Below are positions 34,050 to 43,506 of a stretch of 64,000 nucleotides of DNA, in pieces (position 1 is the stretch's first letter; the number at the start of each line of letters is the position of its first letter). Where the stretch lies: contig CM039464.1 of the NCBI GenBank assembly GCA_022414725.1, forward strand, positions 17,791,405 through 17,855,404, in the 5' to 3' direction. The notes under the pieces are model-generated. The model had not been told where the DNA came from. It ran no database searches and saw only the letters and a list, made by a program, of their open reading frames with translations. Source of the stretch: Microglena sp. YARC (Eukaryota > Chlorophyta > Chlorophyceae > Chlamydomonadales > Chlamydomonadaceae). The position numbers and the translations under genes were made by a program.

Positions 34050-35244
34050 CCCAGGAGGTGGGTCTTCCGACACAAATCAGCGGCACTGAGGATTCGGTTT
34101 GAATGGCGTTGCCACTCCTACAAAATAGTAGGCACACTTAGGGGCAGTGGGAGATACCGACCCTAGACCAAACAAAGATTCACCACTACCCCTATTGACC
34201 ACCTTTGAACCCTGACCTACAGGTACTTGCCCAACCTCAAATAACCTCAAATAGGGGGGGGGGGGGGGGGGGGGGGGGGGGGTCAAATGATTATTGCAAG
34301 TAAGGAGAAGTAACATGCCACGCCCATTACTCCATAAGCTGCAAGCATACTACCCTGACCTACAGGTACTTGCCCAACCTCAAATAAACTATAAAATGGG
34401 TGTGTGTGTGTGTGTGGGGGGGGGGGGGGGCAAATGAATATTGCAAGTTAGGAGAAGTCACATGCCACACCCATAAGCTGCGGTCGTACTACCTTTTTTT
34501 TAGTCGGGAAAAGAGTTTCACCCCAGGAGGTGGGCATCCCGACACAAACCAGCGACACTGGGGATTCACTTCGAACCCTGACCTACAGGCACCGTATGCG
34601 CCTTAAATATTGGCAAGATTAAGTATTGACAAGTGTCATTTCCCCCCTAAAAGTGGGTCTCAGAAAAGCATGGCAAAAGTAACTTGGCAAAGGGGTCTAT
34701 GGCTTTGACTGTCTCAAACTCAGACTTGAAATCCAGTTGGCAAAGGGTCTTATGTTATTGTTACATTTCTTTGTTACATGCTCACCAATTTGTCTGCCCA
34801 AGCTTGCTGTAAAACCTTGTAACAATTCAAATCAGGAGCATTAAACTTGCTAGGGCTTAGTAGCCAGACCGGTAAATGGCTCCAGCCAGCCAAATTGCTG
34901 GCTGGAGCCATGTAACCATGTTCAAGGTCAAGTACATGTTTACATATTAGTCTGCCCAAGCTTGCTGAAAACGAAACCATGTAGCAATTCAAATCAGGAA
35001 CATTTAACTTGCTAGGGCTTAGTAGACAGAGTACCATGGTAACCGTAACTTGGCAAAGGCCAACCACCTGGAGTGGTCTCAAGCTGCATCCCTAATCCGG
35101 TTTGGCAAAGGGTCGTTTGCCAAACTGTTTGCCAATACTTAAGGCGGGTACGGTACTTGCCCAACCTCAAATTAACTCAAATAGGGGGGGGGGGGGGGGG
35201 GGGGGGGGGGAGGGGGGGAGGGGGGGGTCAAATGATTACTGCAA
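34050..35244. other. Last host-type stretch, with repeated blocks
   Basis: Repeats of ggtcaaatgattattgcaag followed by ggagaagt occur at 33,158, 33,740, 34,282, 34,427 and 35,227, each after a G run. Two related blocks at about 34,780-34,900 and 34,940-35,040 contain tctgcccaagcttgctg. No gene seen. The fifth copy of the first block is cut at about 35,244. Confidence 0.6.
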
Positions 35245-35595
35245 AAATTTGGCCTGAATTTCTAAAATGTCATCTCACCGCATCGGGTGTCGCGCACGGT
35301 GTGATACCGACGCGTATCTAACACAAATCCGATGTACATCTAACACAAATCTAATTCGGATCTATCCTAAAACTGTCTGTACGGGGGCGAATTCTGGTTT
35401 GTTAGCGCGCATTGAACGAGTCGCAGTTCGACAGAGAGAGATTCGAGTTTGTATGGCTGTAATCTGTATGGATTTTGCGTGGTTTACACTCGTTTTTCGA
35501 AGCGCACACGAAACAATTGTCGTCGATTAAAGCCGCATTGAGTCTTACGCAACCGCATTCACTATGGTCCGGTCCTCCAAAGAAACAGTATGGTC
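35245..35595. other. Left end of the element: non-coding with inverted-repeat block
   Basis: The block at 35,464-35,570 (tttgcg..tttacactcgtttt, cgtcgattaaagccgcattg, cttacgcaaccgcattcact) recurs in reverse at 44,170-44,280 and in part, reverse, at 43,425-43,510. A short part (cttacgcaaccgcattta) is at 37,518. No gene assigned. Confidence 0.5.
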
Positions 35596-35690
35596 TCAAG
35601 CAGGCTTCTGCTTGACAACACTATGGGAATTCTGAAGGGGGGATCGCGGGTCCCGCGGAGCGGGACAGTGGAATTGAGCTGCTGACTCAC
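35596..35690 (+). repeat. Two-hairpin module, copy 1
   Basis: Hairpin 1 TCAAGCAG-GCTT-CTGCTTGA (35,596-35,615) is perfect. Hairpin 2 GTCCCGC-GGA-GCGGGAC (35,650-35,666) is perfect. The tail gaattgagctgctgactca follows. Confidence 0.85.
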
Positions 35691-35880
35691 TGACTGATAC
35701 CATGTGGCACCATCAAGCAAGCAACAACCCAGCTGCGGCTTGGCTGTTCCGTATACAAATTCAAAAAGACCCATCTTAACAACAAAAATGAATAATACAC
35801 CCTATTACATAAACTAAATGGCACTACTTTCCTACCGGATGAGGAAGAGTACCAATGACCATTTTGAAAACAAAAAACAT

Positions 35881-36360
35881 TCAGATACCTACAAAACCGC
35901 GGGGAGGCAGATGTGATGCAGGGAATGTATTCAGTTCAGCAAACTGTGCGTCAATGATGAGATGGCATGCCCTTGCATCGGATAAATTCCATGCACACCT
36001 GAGGCAGCGACACATCGTTGCAAAGTGCTCGCAGTTGTTGAATGCGGCGTTGTTGACAAATGGGGTTTGCTCAGCATCTTTGACCAGAGCGAGGGCAAGG
36101 CTTGCCGAGAGGGTCTGATCCAGAGCAGCCCCTTCGGGGTACAAAGCCTCCGCAAAGATAGAGCCGTTGGCAACGAAGTCTTCGTAGGATCGCAAGGAGA
36201 CGTTGGCCTGCTCCTTCGAAATTCCCCACACATCAACGACTGTCGGGACTTCGATATCCCCTGGTGCCACAACTTGCTGCCCGACAAAGATGCCATGGTG
36301 CCTGTAACCGGATGCGTCTTTGACCATGATCTGGGCGCCAGGCTTAAGCTTGCCGAGCAT
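35881..36360 (-). CDS. LRAT-like (NlpC/P60 superfamily) protein
   Basis: 159 residues from the ATG at 36,360. The N-terminal LKPGAQIMVKDASGYRHHGIFVG carries the His of the LRAT H-box. The later NNAAFNNCEHFATMC carries the NC motif with the catalytic Cys. Family members are papain-like acyltransferases or hydrolases acting on lipids, in cells and in some large DNA viruses; the lipid substrate here is unknown. The same frame stays open upstream without a Met, and a separate short frame from the ATG at 36,500 ends at 36,384. The start is therefore the first Met before the KPGD-like motif, and a lost upstream part is possible. No other lipid gene is nearby. Confidence 0.75.
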   Translation of the reverse strand: MLGKLKPGAQIMVKDASGYRHHGIFVGQQVVAPGDIEVPTVVDVWGISKEQANVSLRSYEDFVANGSIFAEALYPEGAALDQTLSASLALALVKDAEQTPFVNNAAFNNCEHFATMCRCLRCAWNLSDARACHLIIDAQFAELNTFPASHLPPRGFVGI

Positions 36361-36576
36361 AGCATAGCCGCTCTTGTACGGCGTCAGGGTAGCATATGGG
36401 TGCCCGAGGTCTGGTGGTGACCAAATCTGGAAGCATTCGCTTTGATGTGGGCGATTGCCGATGTGAGGATGTCGGCAAGGGTATCTTCCCGAGCTGCCAT
36501 GTTTGTCTGAAATTATGTGAGATAATATATGTTGAGAATCTAACTTTGTAAACTTGAAACTGGTGTTTGAATGTTA

Positions 36577-36645
36577 TCAAGCAGGATTCTGCTTGGACAC
36601 CCCTTTTGGTTTTATTAAGGGGGAAGCGCGGGAATTCCTGTCCCG
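36577..36645 (+). repeat. Two-hairpin module, divergent copy
   Basis: Hairpin 1 tcaagcaggattctgcttgg. The second part is changed (gcgcgggaattcctgtcccg), which still allows GGGA/TCCC pairing. A fragment (actatgggaattctgaaggg) recurs at 36,886. Confidence 0.6.
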
Positions 36646-36849
36646 AATGACTTCTGCGACGAAGACATCGACTTCTTTCTTCGACTTACACGAAACTTGA
36701 AAAATGTGAATCTTTTGCATAGCACCCAATTCCCGGCCTTTTTCATTAAGGATGACTTTTGAAAAGTCCCGAGTTCTGTACCCGGTGCTTTGGCATTCAA
36801 AAACGTAGTAAATGTTCTTTAATGGCCCGGTGCAAGGTTGTGAAGACAT
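36577..36849 (-). CDS. Small hypothetical protein, 90 residues
   Basis: Not recognised. Mixed hydrophobic and charged sequence (NIYYVFECQSTGYRTRDFSK, KKEVDVFVAEVIRD) looks like a folded small domain. Its last residues and stop lie in a variant of the two-hairpin module (36,577-36,645), so the repeat provides its 3' end. An AT-rich stretch (caaatataaaaaaataac) lies just upstream of the start. Confidence 0.45.
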   Translation of the reverse strand: MSSQPCTGPLKNIYYVFECQSTGYRTRDFSKVILNEKGRELGAMQKIHIFQVSCKSKKEVDVFVAEVIRDRNSRASPLIKPKGVSKQNPA

Positions 36850-36996
36850 GATTATTCTGTGTAGTAATTCAAATATAAAAAAATAACTATGGGAATTCTG
36901 AAGGGGGGAGGGTAAAACGGGTTACACCGCAACCAACAAGTCTTAGATAATTTTATTTTTGTATTTAAAATATATACACTTTCATTCATTCATTGA

Positions 36997-37509
36997 ATGC
37001 CAAAACTACCTCAAGCGAAAAAAGAAACGAAGAGTCGATTTGATGTCGTGTGCTACACAGGTCCCCGTCCACGCGGAAAGAAGGACGACTCGTACACGTC
37101 CGAAGAGTTCGTCGCGTTTATGAAGCATGAGGCCTCTGACAAAAAAGAACGGACGCTTGATGAATGGATAGAGTGGGCAGGCGCGCTCCGCATGAAAGCA
37201 TCGAAGTGCAGAAAAGTAACAAAATGCAACGATAAACTATCGGCTGCAGGTGAAGTCATTGAGAAAACTGAAAAGCCCCTCAAATCTTGTATCGAGAGCA
37301 AATGTCATAGTCGTTATGAACTCATGGCGAGGCTGACCAATAATTCCAAAACCGCCATGAGCTCGTTCGATAAACACGCAAGCACCGCGCGATGCGGTGC
37401 CGTCCATTGCTCGAATGAAGGCGTGAAATATGGCAAGGCGACCAAAGCATGGGACGCAATATCGAAGCGATGCGATATTCCCCGAAAGGGTTGTGCCGGT
37501 GATTGTTGA
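36997..37509 (+). CDS. Hypothetical Cys-containing basic protein, 170 residues
   Basis: Not recognised. Starts MPKLPQAKKETKSRFDVVCY. Basic, with nine scattered Cys (C-KVTKC, SCIESKC, ARCGAVHC, RCDIPRKGCAGDC), compatible with metal or disulfide binding. Ends in CAGDC. An AT-rich promoter-like stretch (tttgtatttaaaatatatac) lies 30-50 bp upstream. Confidence 0.55.
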   Translation: MPKLPQAKKETKSRFDVVCYTGPRPRGKKDDSYTSEEFVAFMKHEASDKKERTLDEWIEWAGALRMKASKCRKVTKCNDKLSAAGEVIEKTEKPLKSCIESKCHSRYELMARLTNNSKTAMSSFDKHASTARCGAVHCSNEGVKYGKATKAWDAISKRCDIPRKGCAGDC

Positions 37510-38033
37510 GGCAGGGTCTTACGCAACCGCATTTACTCAAACGAAAGCCGTGTGTATCAAGCAGGCTTGGAAATGGAAAAACGTTGGGGAGTGCATGAGC
37601 TCACCTCAGATTTAGCTTCGTAATACAGTCAACGGAATACTAAAATGAAACCGCTTCGTGTACGGCACACCTTACGGTGTAACCTAATGGTGTAGCAACC
37701 CACGGGGCAGTGGAACACCAATACGATTTTGAATCAACAAATTGCAGGATGTTAACGAGAATATCGTGGTTCTTTTTTAGATCACGGCTCTCCATCCTGC
37801 AGACTCTGTATCGTTCTTTTGTCGGTACGTTCGAGAGTGTCCATTGAAGGACCAGCCGCACTTAAGCGATCGCCTCTTCCCCGGTACCGTGGCCCAAAAG
37901 AACACGGGGTCTTTGTTGATGTGCAATGCGTCATGAAAGGAGGTTTCTTTGCTGGACGGGCCATTTTGTAGGACCATCCACTCATACAATATATGATTGT
38001 CACCGCCTTATACCGTTTTTTGGATGTTTCATT
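37510..38033. other. Gap with decayed minus-strand coding traces
   Basis: Two overlapping minus-strand frames (37,777-37,989 and 37,640-37,861, the second without an ATG) would join into one protein-like reading if shifted near 37,860. This may be a broken gene. A block at 37,625-37,690 (gaaaccgcttcgtgtacggc) resembles 38,728-38,770. Confidence 0.3.
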
Positions 38034-38555
38034 TTACTGTTCCACCGACTTGTAGCATGGATCGATACAGAATATACAACTGCACGAAAAACATAACAGC
38101 AAGCAGCTCCAGAATGCCCTTTTCCTGAGCGGAAGATACCCGAATAGCCTTACGTAATCGTCCATGTATTCCCACGTGTTTGCCGTGTACGTCTTTTCTA
38201 TCTCTACAATCTTCTTCAATCGAGCAGCATTCTGGTCGTACTCAATTTTGGTACCAGATAATAGGTGGATTGTCGTGCCGTCAAACGTGAACATAGTCTT
38301 ATTCATCACGTTCGATGTACGCCTGAAGTAGAATGTCTCTTTGTACAGGTCGAGTATTTCTAAACATTTCTTGGCGTCATCCTCATTATCGAATACCACC
38401 GTTCCATGTAAAATAAAATTTTTGCTCCTGTCATTCCACGTACTGCCTGAAACTGTGAAACACACATACATGCTTGTATCCAACTTCTTGAAGTTATCCA
38501 TTGTTTCTGTTTTACACAGAAGAGATAGGGTGCGCAAAAGCAATATACTAGACAT
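38034..38555 (-). CDS. Hypothetical protein with C-terminal membrane anchor, 173 residues
   Basis: Not recognised. The body has alternating hydrophobic strands (SMYVCFTVSGSTW, NFILHGTVVF, TMFTFDGTTIHLL). The C-terminus has FWSCLLLCFSCSCIFCID, a likely transmembrane segment with many Cys. A start at the internal Met of MDNFKKLDTSMYVCF (about residue 19) is equally plausible. Confidence 0.5.
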   Translation of the reverse strand: MSSILLLRTLSLLCKTETMDNFKKLDTSMYVCFTVSGSTWNDRSKNFILHGTVVFDNEDDAKKCLEILDLYKETFYFRRTSNVMNKTMFTFDGTTIHLLSGTKIEYDQNAARLKKIVEIEKTYTANTWEYMDDYVRLFGYLPLRKRAFWSCLLLCFSCSCIFCIDPCYKSVEQ

Positions 38556-38851
38556 AGTCTTGATTTTTTATACTTGTGAAAAATAAAACATGGTATCATT
38601 CTCATCAGACAGGTGTCTGCCAGGTGTAGCCAAGTCTGCGTGTGTAGCGTTGTAGACATCTTGACAGATGACACACAAAGCACACGACCTGTATTGTCAG
38701 AGTGTAAGTAAGTGGATACACTCAACGGAACATATAAATGAAACGTCTCTGTGTACGGCCACACGCGGTATTACTTAAAGCCTACAGTCGGCGGAACAGT
38801 ATCTTGTTTGTCAGAACTGCTTTCATTTGTTAATGCACACAGATAATAAGG

Positions 38852-39256
38852 ATGGACTTCACTAATACATCACCAGCTCAGCTAGGCATCATCATCGCTG
38901 ACGGAGGGCCACACAAGAATGCTGCATTGGCTGCACTTGTCCAAACTGCTGAGCGAGCTGATGAGGCAGTGCGGGTGGCGCATGCGGCTGTTGAAGCTGC
39001 CGTAGCCCTGCTGCGAAACAACAACCGGTATGATTTGCTTTGTTGTCTCTATAGCCATTTGAACAACCTAGACAACATCATTAGTATAACACACGACGCT
39101 TGTGATTGTGATTGCACACAGGTGGGTCATCAACTCAACGGAGAAATCGGTGCTTCAGACTGCCCTGCAAGTCCTTCAACCAAGTGGCCATGCCGCTCTG
39201 GTGCAGGGAGGGATTGGAAGGTTGCAACAGTTGACTCGTTTGCTTTCCGAAAATAA
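38852..39256 (+). CDS. Hypothetical Ala-rich helical protein, cut by IS607 copy 1
   Basis: 134 residues. The N-terminal half is strongly helical (LAALVQTAERADEAVRVAHA). The frame runs into the left end of the IS607 element at about 39,219 and stops 37 bases inside it, so the C-terminus (VATVDSFAFRK) belongs to the transposon. The original protein was probably longer or different at its end. Confidence 0.45.
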   Translation: MDFTNTSPAQLGIIIADGGPHKNAALAALVQTAERADEAVRVAHAAVEAAVALLRNNNRYDLLCCLYSHLNNLDNIISITHDACDCDCTQVGHQLNGEIGASDCPASPSTKWPCRSGAGRDWKVATVDSFAFRK

Positions 39257-39306
39257 GTAAACCTAACAGTGTATAAGGAATTTGCATGTACTAAAATCAG
39301 AATGCC

Positions 39307-40230
39307 ATGTATGGCAACCAACGCTTCTGTAAAATTGGCAAGGTCTCCGATGCCCTTGGTGTCTCCAGGACCGTCCTCCGTCGATGGGCGGATAATGGCA
39401 CGATCAGAACGATCCGGACTCCAGGCAACCAACGTCTCTTTGACCCAAGCAGCATCCAAGGCTACCTCATCGAGCAAGAAAAAAAAACCAGCAGTCGTCA
39501 AGTCATTCTCTACGCACGTGTGTCCTCACACAAACAACAACCCGACCTGCTCAGACAGCAATTGTTCTTGCAAACCCATATTTCTGACAAACATTCCGGA
39601 TGCGAGCAAGTCATTGAAGTCAAGGACATCGGATCAGGGCTCAACTTCAAGCGTCCAGGACTTTTACGAGTATTGGGACTCGTCACGGCAGGACTTGTAT
39701 CGTCAATTGTTGTGGCTTCCAAAGACAGGCTCGCAAGGTTTGGTTTCGAGCTCATTGAATGGATTTGCTCGCAGCACTCCTGCTCGATCATCGTTCTCGA
39801 TCACCAAGACGGAGCCCCTAAAGACGAGCTTGGACAAGACCTCATGTCAATCGTTCAAGTATATTGTTGCCGATGGAACGGTCGAAGAAGCTACAAAGTC
39901 AAATGCCAAACCCAAGTTGAGGACCTTAAAGCTGAAGCTGAACCCAACCAAGGATCAGAAATCGATGCTGGCAGAGTTTGCGGGGTGCAGCCGGTTCATG
40001 TACAACAAGGCGGTGGCAGCACGGTTGGGCGTCGGGAGCACTCACAAGTCTGTCTTCCGAATTCGAGACAGGTATGTGACGAACAAGGTGAGGGGGAAGG
40101 GGAAGATGCCAAACCCGTACTTCAAGAATCGCCAATGGTTGCTTCAGTGCCCCAAAAGCGTACGCCAAAGCGCAATCAAGGCTGCCTTGGCAAACATCAA
40201 GGCTTGCTTTTCGAATCTGAAAGCAGGTAA
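39307..40230 (+). CDS. tnpA: IS607-type serine recombinase TnpA, intact
   Basis: The N-terminal MerR-type helix-turn-helix (CKIGKVSDALGVSRTVLRRW, residues 8-27) is followed by the resolvase catalytic domain with YARVSS (Ser about 73), the IGSGLNFKRPGLL segment, and KDRLARFGFELIEWICSQH. It cuts and joins DNA through a covalent serine link during transposition. The family-like part ends near residue 195 (CCRWNGRRSY). The frame then stays open for about 100 more codons over the start of tnpB, so the true C-terminus may be longer than usual or use a signal I cannot see. A nine-A run at codons 58-60 is one base shorter than in copy 2, which keeps the frame. A short duplication gives IRTIRTPG. Confidence 0.88.
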   Translation: MYGNQRFCKIGKVSDALGVSRTVLRRWADNGTIRTIRTPGNQRLFDPSSIQGYLIEQEKKTSSRQVILYARVSSHKQQPDLLRQQLFLQTHISDKHSGCEQVIEVKDIGSGLNFKRPGLLRVLGLVTAGLVSSIVVASKDRLARFGFELIEWICSQHSCSIIVLDHQDGAPKDELGQDLMSIVQVYCCRWNGRRSYKVKCQTQVEDLKAEAEPNQGSEIDAGRVCGVQPVHVQQGGGSTVGRREHSQVCLPNSRQVCDEQGEGEGEDAKPVLQESPMVASVPQKRTPKRNQGCLGKHQGLLFESESR

Positions 40231-41132
40231 CATCAAGCAGTTTTCAGCTCCGTTCAGACGGAAGAAGACAGAGCTTGAGAGGGGTTGGGTCATTGAGATG
40301 GATCAGAAGAACATTTCCAAGGATGGCGACAAACTCTTCATCTTCAAAGACATATTGGGCAACATGCGCTACTTCGGTAGCAAACAACTCCATAAGTTGA
40401 TGCCTGAGGAAAACCCGACCCACGATCCAAAGGTCCAAAAATCCCGCTTCGGCGAATATTTCCTAGTCTTGTCTGTCGCTGCCAGGGACAGGAGGGCAGA
40501 GCGGAAGCCTGTCCATCCAGACAAGGTTGCAACTGCATCCATCGACCCAGGCGTCCGCAAAACAATGGTCACGTACTCACCAGAGAATGAGGAATCCTTC
40601 ATGCTTGGTCAGGGACAGGCATCCGACCTTGTCAAACTCCTGCTGGTTCATGACAAGCTGCAGTCAAGGTTGGATACTGAGAAAAACCTTACGATCAAAA
40701 GAGAGGATGAAGATAAAAAGCAGATGATTCGCATTCGGAAGAGAATTTTTACCTCAAGAAAGAGTTTAGGGACCAGACAACAAATTTCTTGGCCGCTCGC
40801 TACGATGTGTTGTTTGGTACCTCAATTGGAGACGGCGAAGATGACAATCAGTGCTGAACGGGAGCTGACAACCAAGGTTGCCCGTCAGATGCTGACTTTG
40901 AGCCACTCTGTGCTGTTCAATCGGCTGAAGGAGAAGTGTGAAGAGTACGGGGACAGTGTTCTTGCATGTGCTTGAGCATTACACAAGTCAGACATGCCCT
41001 ATGTGCGGTTTCTTAAACAAGTGTGGAGAGACATACACCTGCAAGAACTGTCAATTCACCTGCGACAGAGACATTGTGGGGGCAGCTGGCATCTTCCTGA
41101 AGGCAGTTCGAACAGAAAATCCCTGTTTGTAA
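39896..41132 (+). pseudogene. tnpB: TnpB/Fanzor-type RNA-guided nuclease, frame-broken copy
   Basis: Family features as in the intact copy at 53,868: N-terminal FAGCSRFMYNKAV, RuvC I ASIDPGVRKTMV, RuvC II LETAKMT, zinc ribbon CPMCG..CKNC and final DRDIVGAAGIF. Relative to that copy it has one-base changes at about 40,685 (+A), 40,715 (-1), 40,748 (-T), 40,815 (+T) and 40,952 (+G), and the candidate ATG is AAG. All indels lie in homopolymers or short runs, so sequencing error cannot be excluded. Confidence 0.8.
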
Positions 41133-41276
41133 AGGACAGCATCCCCGGGGGAGTTGACCCCTATGATACCCCTATGGAGAATTCATTGTCTTTCTTACTA
41201 CATGTCCCCCGGACCCCCGGATGTGTAATAAGAAATTCATAGGTTCGAGGATATACGGGTAGCTTAAATTCAACGG
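41133..41276 (+). ncRNA. Candidate TnpB guide RNA region (right end), copy 1
   Basis: The 144 bp after the tnpB stop are almost identical to 55,092-55,234 although they code for nothing. They contain complementary G/C blocks (ccccgggggagttgacccc; tgtcccccggacccccggat). In IS607/IS605 systems the guide (omega) RNA is made from the 3' end of tnpB and the right end, so this is where it is expected. No transcript evidence. Confidence 0.45.
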
Positions 41277-41347
41277 CAGGCATGGGGTTGATCCATTGCG
41301 TCATGGAGTTGTACACGATAATTGGATTAATAGGGAATGGTACTACT

Positions 41348-41710
41348 TTAATCGGTAAATAGATACTTGTTCAAGTGCAGTTTATGTTTACTGCAAATTC
41401 TAAGAAAGTGCAGCTCAGTTGAATGTAGTCCGAATAGGTTAGCAAATCGGAGGGCTTTTTCAATACTATATGGACACGTTTGACTCATGTTATTAATTGC
41501 ATGCAAGAAGTCATTTTCTTTGAACACCAGCAATCTCCCTGGTTCTCTAGTTGTTTGCATGTAAGGTAAATCAACTTGTATTTCGTTGAAGTCTTCACAT
41601 ATCTCCCTGTTCAGATCGACATGTATGTAGCAGTCTTGACGCGAAACAACTCTATCTATATCAGACACGGGGTGAGTGGATGCCTGAATAACCAAGCGAC
41701 AAGCGTTCAT
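41348..41710 (-). CDS. Hypothetical protein, paralog of 62,830-63,195
   Basis: 120 residues, not recognised. It shares the full length with the protein at 62,830: LVIQAST, DRVVSR, EICEDFN, EPGRLLV, HKLHLNKYLFT. Conserved Cys and His are few. Both copies are on the minus strand. Conservation in protein with clear divergence in DNA argues that both were under selection. Confidence 0.65.
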   Translation of the reverse strand: MNACRLVIQASTHPVSDIDRVVSRQDCYIHVDLNREICEDFNEIQVDLPYMQTTREPGRLLVFKENDFLHAINNMSQTCPYSIEKALRFANLFGLHSTELHFLRICSKHKLHLNKYLFTD

Positions 41711-41891
41711 CTTAGTTTTTCTTTTAGAATTATCATCGCCTTATGTTTTTTGGCCTGATTTACTTAAACCCATTAAGCAAAATAGTAGTGAAATACAAGG
41801 TGAAGAATGGGACAAGGAGAAGAATGGGCGGATGCAACTGGTTACAATATAGCTCTCAATCAATATCTCTCCATCTCCATCCCCCACCTCA

Positions 41892-42248
41892 TCAACCTCC
41901 AGCCCCACCCGCCGCCATGCTAAGTGGGCATACACCACAGTTACAGGCTCCGAATGTAGTCGAGTGATCGACTGTCAAAACTGCATTTGCAGGGCAATCC
42001 CTGCAATTCACCAGCAAAGGGAGAGGCATACCAAACATCTCCAGAATTAGGACACGAAAATCTGGAGATGACGAGTGCTTCAAATCTCGCAGTCGAACCC
42101 CTTCTCTGTCGACATCCTCGCCACCATCCTCGTCGATGATGCAAAAGTTGCCATGCTTTATGTACGGCAAACTTCCTACATACTCGAACTCCATACACCT
42201 TTCAGTTCGGAGCCGAATCTTGATAGACCCTTTCTTCTTCATAGCCAT
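41892..42248 (-). CDS. Hypothetical protein, 118 residues
   Basis: Not recognised. Basic N-terminus (MAMKKKGSIKIRLRTE), acidic middle (DEDGGEDVDREG), C-terminal CRDCPANAV and CNCGVCPL Cys patterns suggesting a metal site. Its start lies next to the tandem array at 42,323. Confidence 0.45.
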   Translation of the reverse strand: MAMKKKGSIKIRLRTERCMEFEYVGSLPYIKHGNFCIIDEDGGEDVDREGVRLRDLKHSSSPDFRVLILEMFGMPLPLLVNCRDCPANAVLTVDHSTTFGACNCGVCPLSMAAGGAGG

Positions 42249-42322
42249 CTTCAGTGCCTGCGAACATGGGTGGATGTTTGGTCAGCTCATGCTTTCGCAG
42301 CCAGCACAATCTTCGCAATCAA

Positions 42323-42930
42323 TTACTGGATAATGCTTTCGCAGTGGAGCCATAGAGCTAGCAAGCCAGCGCAATCCAAACGCGAACTTCGCAAATACTA
42401 GCAGCAATGAAAGTAACCATGACTGGATAATGCTTTCGCAGGTGGAGCCATAGAGCTAGCAAGCCAGCGCAATCCAAACGCGAACTTCGCAAATACTAGC
42501 AGCAATGAAAGTAACCATGACTGGATAATGCTTTCGCAGGTGGAGCCATAGAGCTAGCAAGCCAGCGCAATCCAAACGCGAACTTCGCAAATACTAGCAG
42601 CAATGAAAGTAACCATGACTGGATAATGCTTTTCGCAGGTGGAGCCATAGAGCTAGCAAGCCTCGCAAATACTAGCAGCAATGAAAGTAACCATGACTGG
42701 ATAATGCTTTCGCAGGTGGAGCCATAGAGCTAGCAAGCCTCGCAAATACTAGCAGCAATGAAAGTAACCATGACTGGATAATGCTTTCGCAGGTGGAGCC
42801 ATAGAGCTAGCAAGCCTCGCAAATACTAGCAGCAATGAAAGTAACCATGACTGGATAATGCTTTCGCAGGTGGAGCCATAGAGCTAGCAAGCCTCGCAAA
42901 TACTAGCAGCAATGAAAGTAACCATGACTA
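42323..42930 (+). repeat. Tandem array, 98-bp and 71-bp units (seven copies)
   Basis: The first three units (about 98 bp) contain actggataatgctttcgcag, gtggagccatagagctagca and agcgcaatccaaacgcgaac. The last four lack the 27-bp agcgcaatccaaacgcgaac-part. The internal deletion was thus amplified after it arose. No conserved coding. Confidence 0.88.
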
Positions 42931-42949
42931 GATCTCGATGACTGCTACT

Positions 42950-43080
42950 ATTGAACTCACCCTCGGAATTAGCTTTCGGAGTTCGCTGGATGCTCCCTAA
43001 CACACTGAGTTCACCCTCGGAATTAGCTTTCGGATTTCGCTGGATACTCCCGAACACACTGAGTTCGTGAGCGAAGAATT
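42950..43080 (+). repeat. 58-bp direct repeat, two copies
   Basis: ttcaccctcggaattagctt followed by tcggatttcgctggat occurs twice. No gene seen from here to 43,236. Confidence 0.75.
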
Positions 43081-43236
43081 GGAGTACTTCGGTACTTGGT
43101 TAAGATTGACATGGCTGGGTGTGGCTTGGCCTGGGTGCGTCAAGTAGGGTTCGTATTTTTCGAGGCGCATGGGGACATGTGTCGGATATGACTTGTTTAC
43201 ACACGTGGTTCGAGGCGCATGGGGACACGTGTTGTC

Positions 43237-43330
43237 TCAAGCAGACTTCTGCTTTGACAACTATGTCGGGAGTATGAAAGATGAATCGCGGGACCCACGG
43301 AGTGGGGCAGGGGAATTCAGTTGAGGACTC
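43237..43330 (+). repeat. Two-hairpin module, copy 2
   Basis: Hairpin 1 tcaagcagacttctgctttga (one extra t). Hairpin 2 core CCCAC-GGA-GTGGG. Followed by gaattcagttgaggactc. Confidence 0.8.
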
Positions 43331-43506
43331 GTGTGAAGCTTCGAGGCGCGCGAAAACACATTGGATTACGCCTTGAGTGATAGGGATGCTGATCGAGAGT
43401 TGGGACGCGCGTCATCATGCGGCTTTAGTCGACGACAAGGTTTTCGTGTGCGCCTCAAAAAAACGAGTGTAAGAAACGCAAAATCCGTACAGATTACAGC
43501 CGTACA

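Larger units (their letters stand above)
39219..41276 (+). mobile_element. IS607-family transposon copy 1 (about 2.06 kb)
   Basis: Borders come from comparison with copy 2 (53,207-55,234): homology begins at aggttgcaacagttgact and ends at agcttaaattcaacgg. There are no terminal inverted repeats or target duplications, as expected for IS607 elements, which use a serine recombinase. It carries tnpA, an overlapping tnpB-type gene and a conserved non-coding right end. tnpA is intact; tnpB has five frame-changing indels. Confidence 0.88.
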
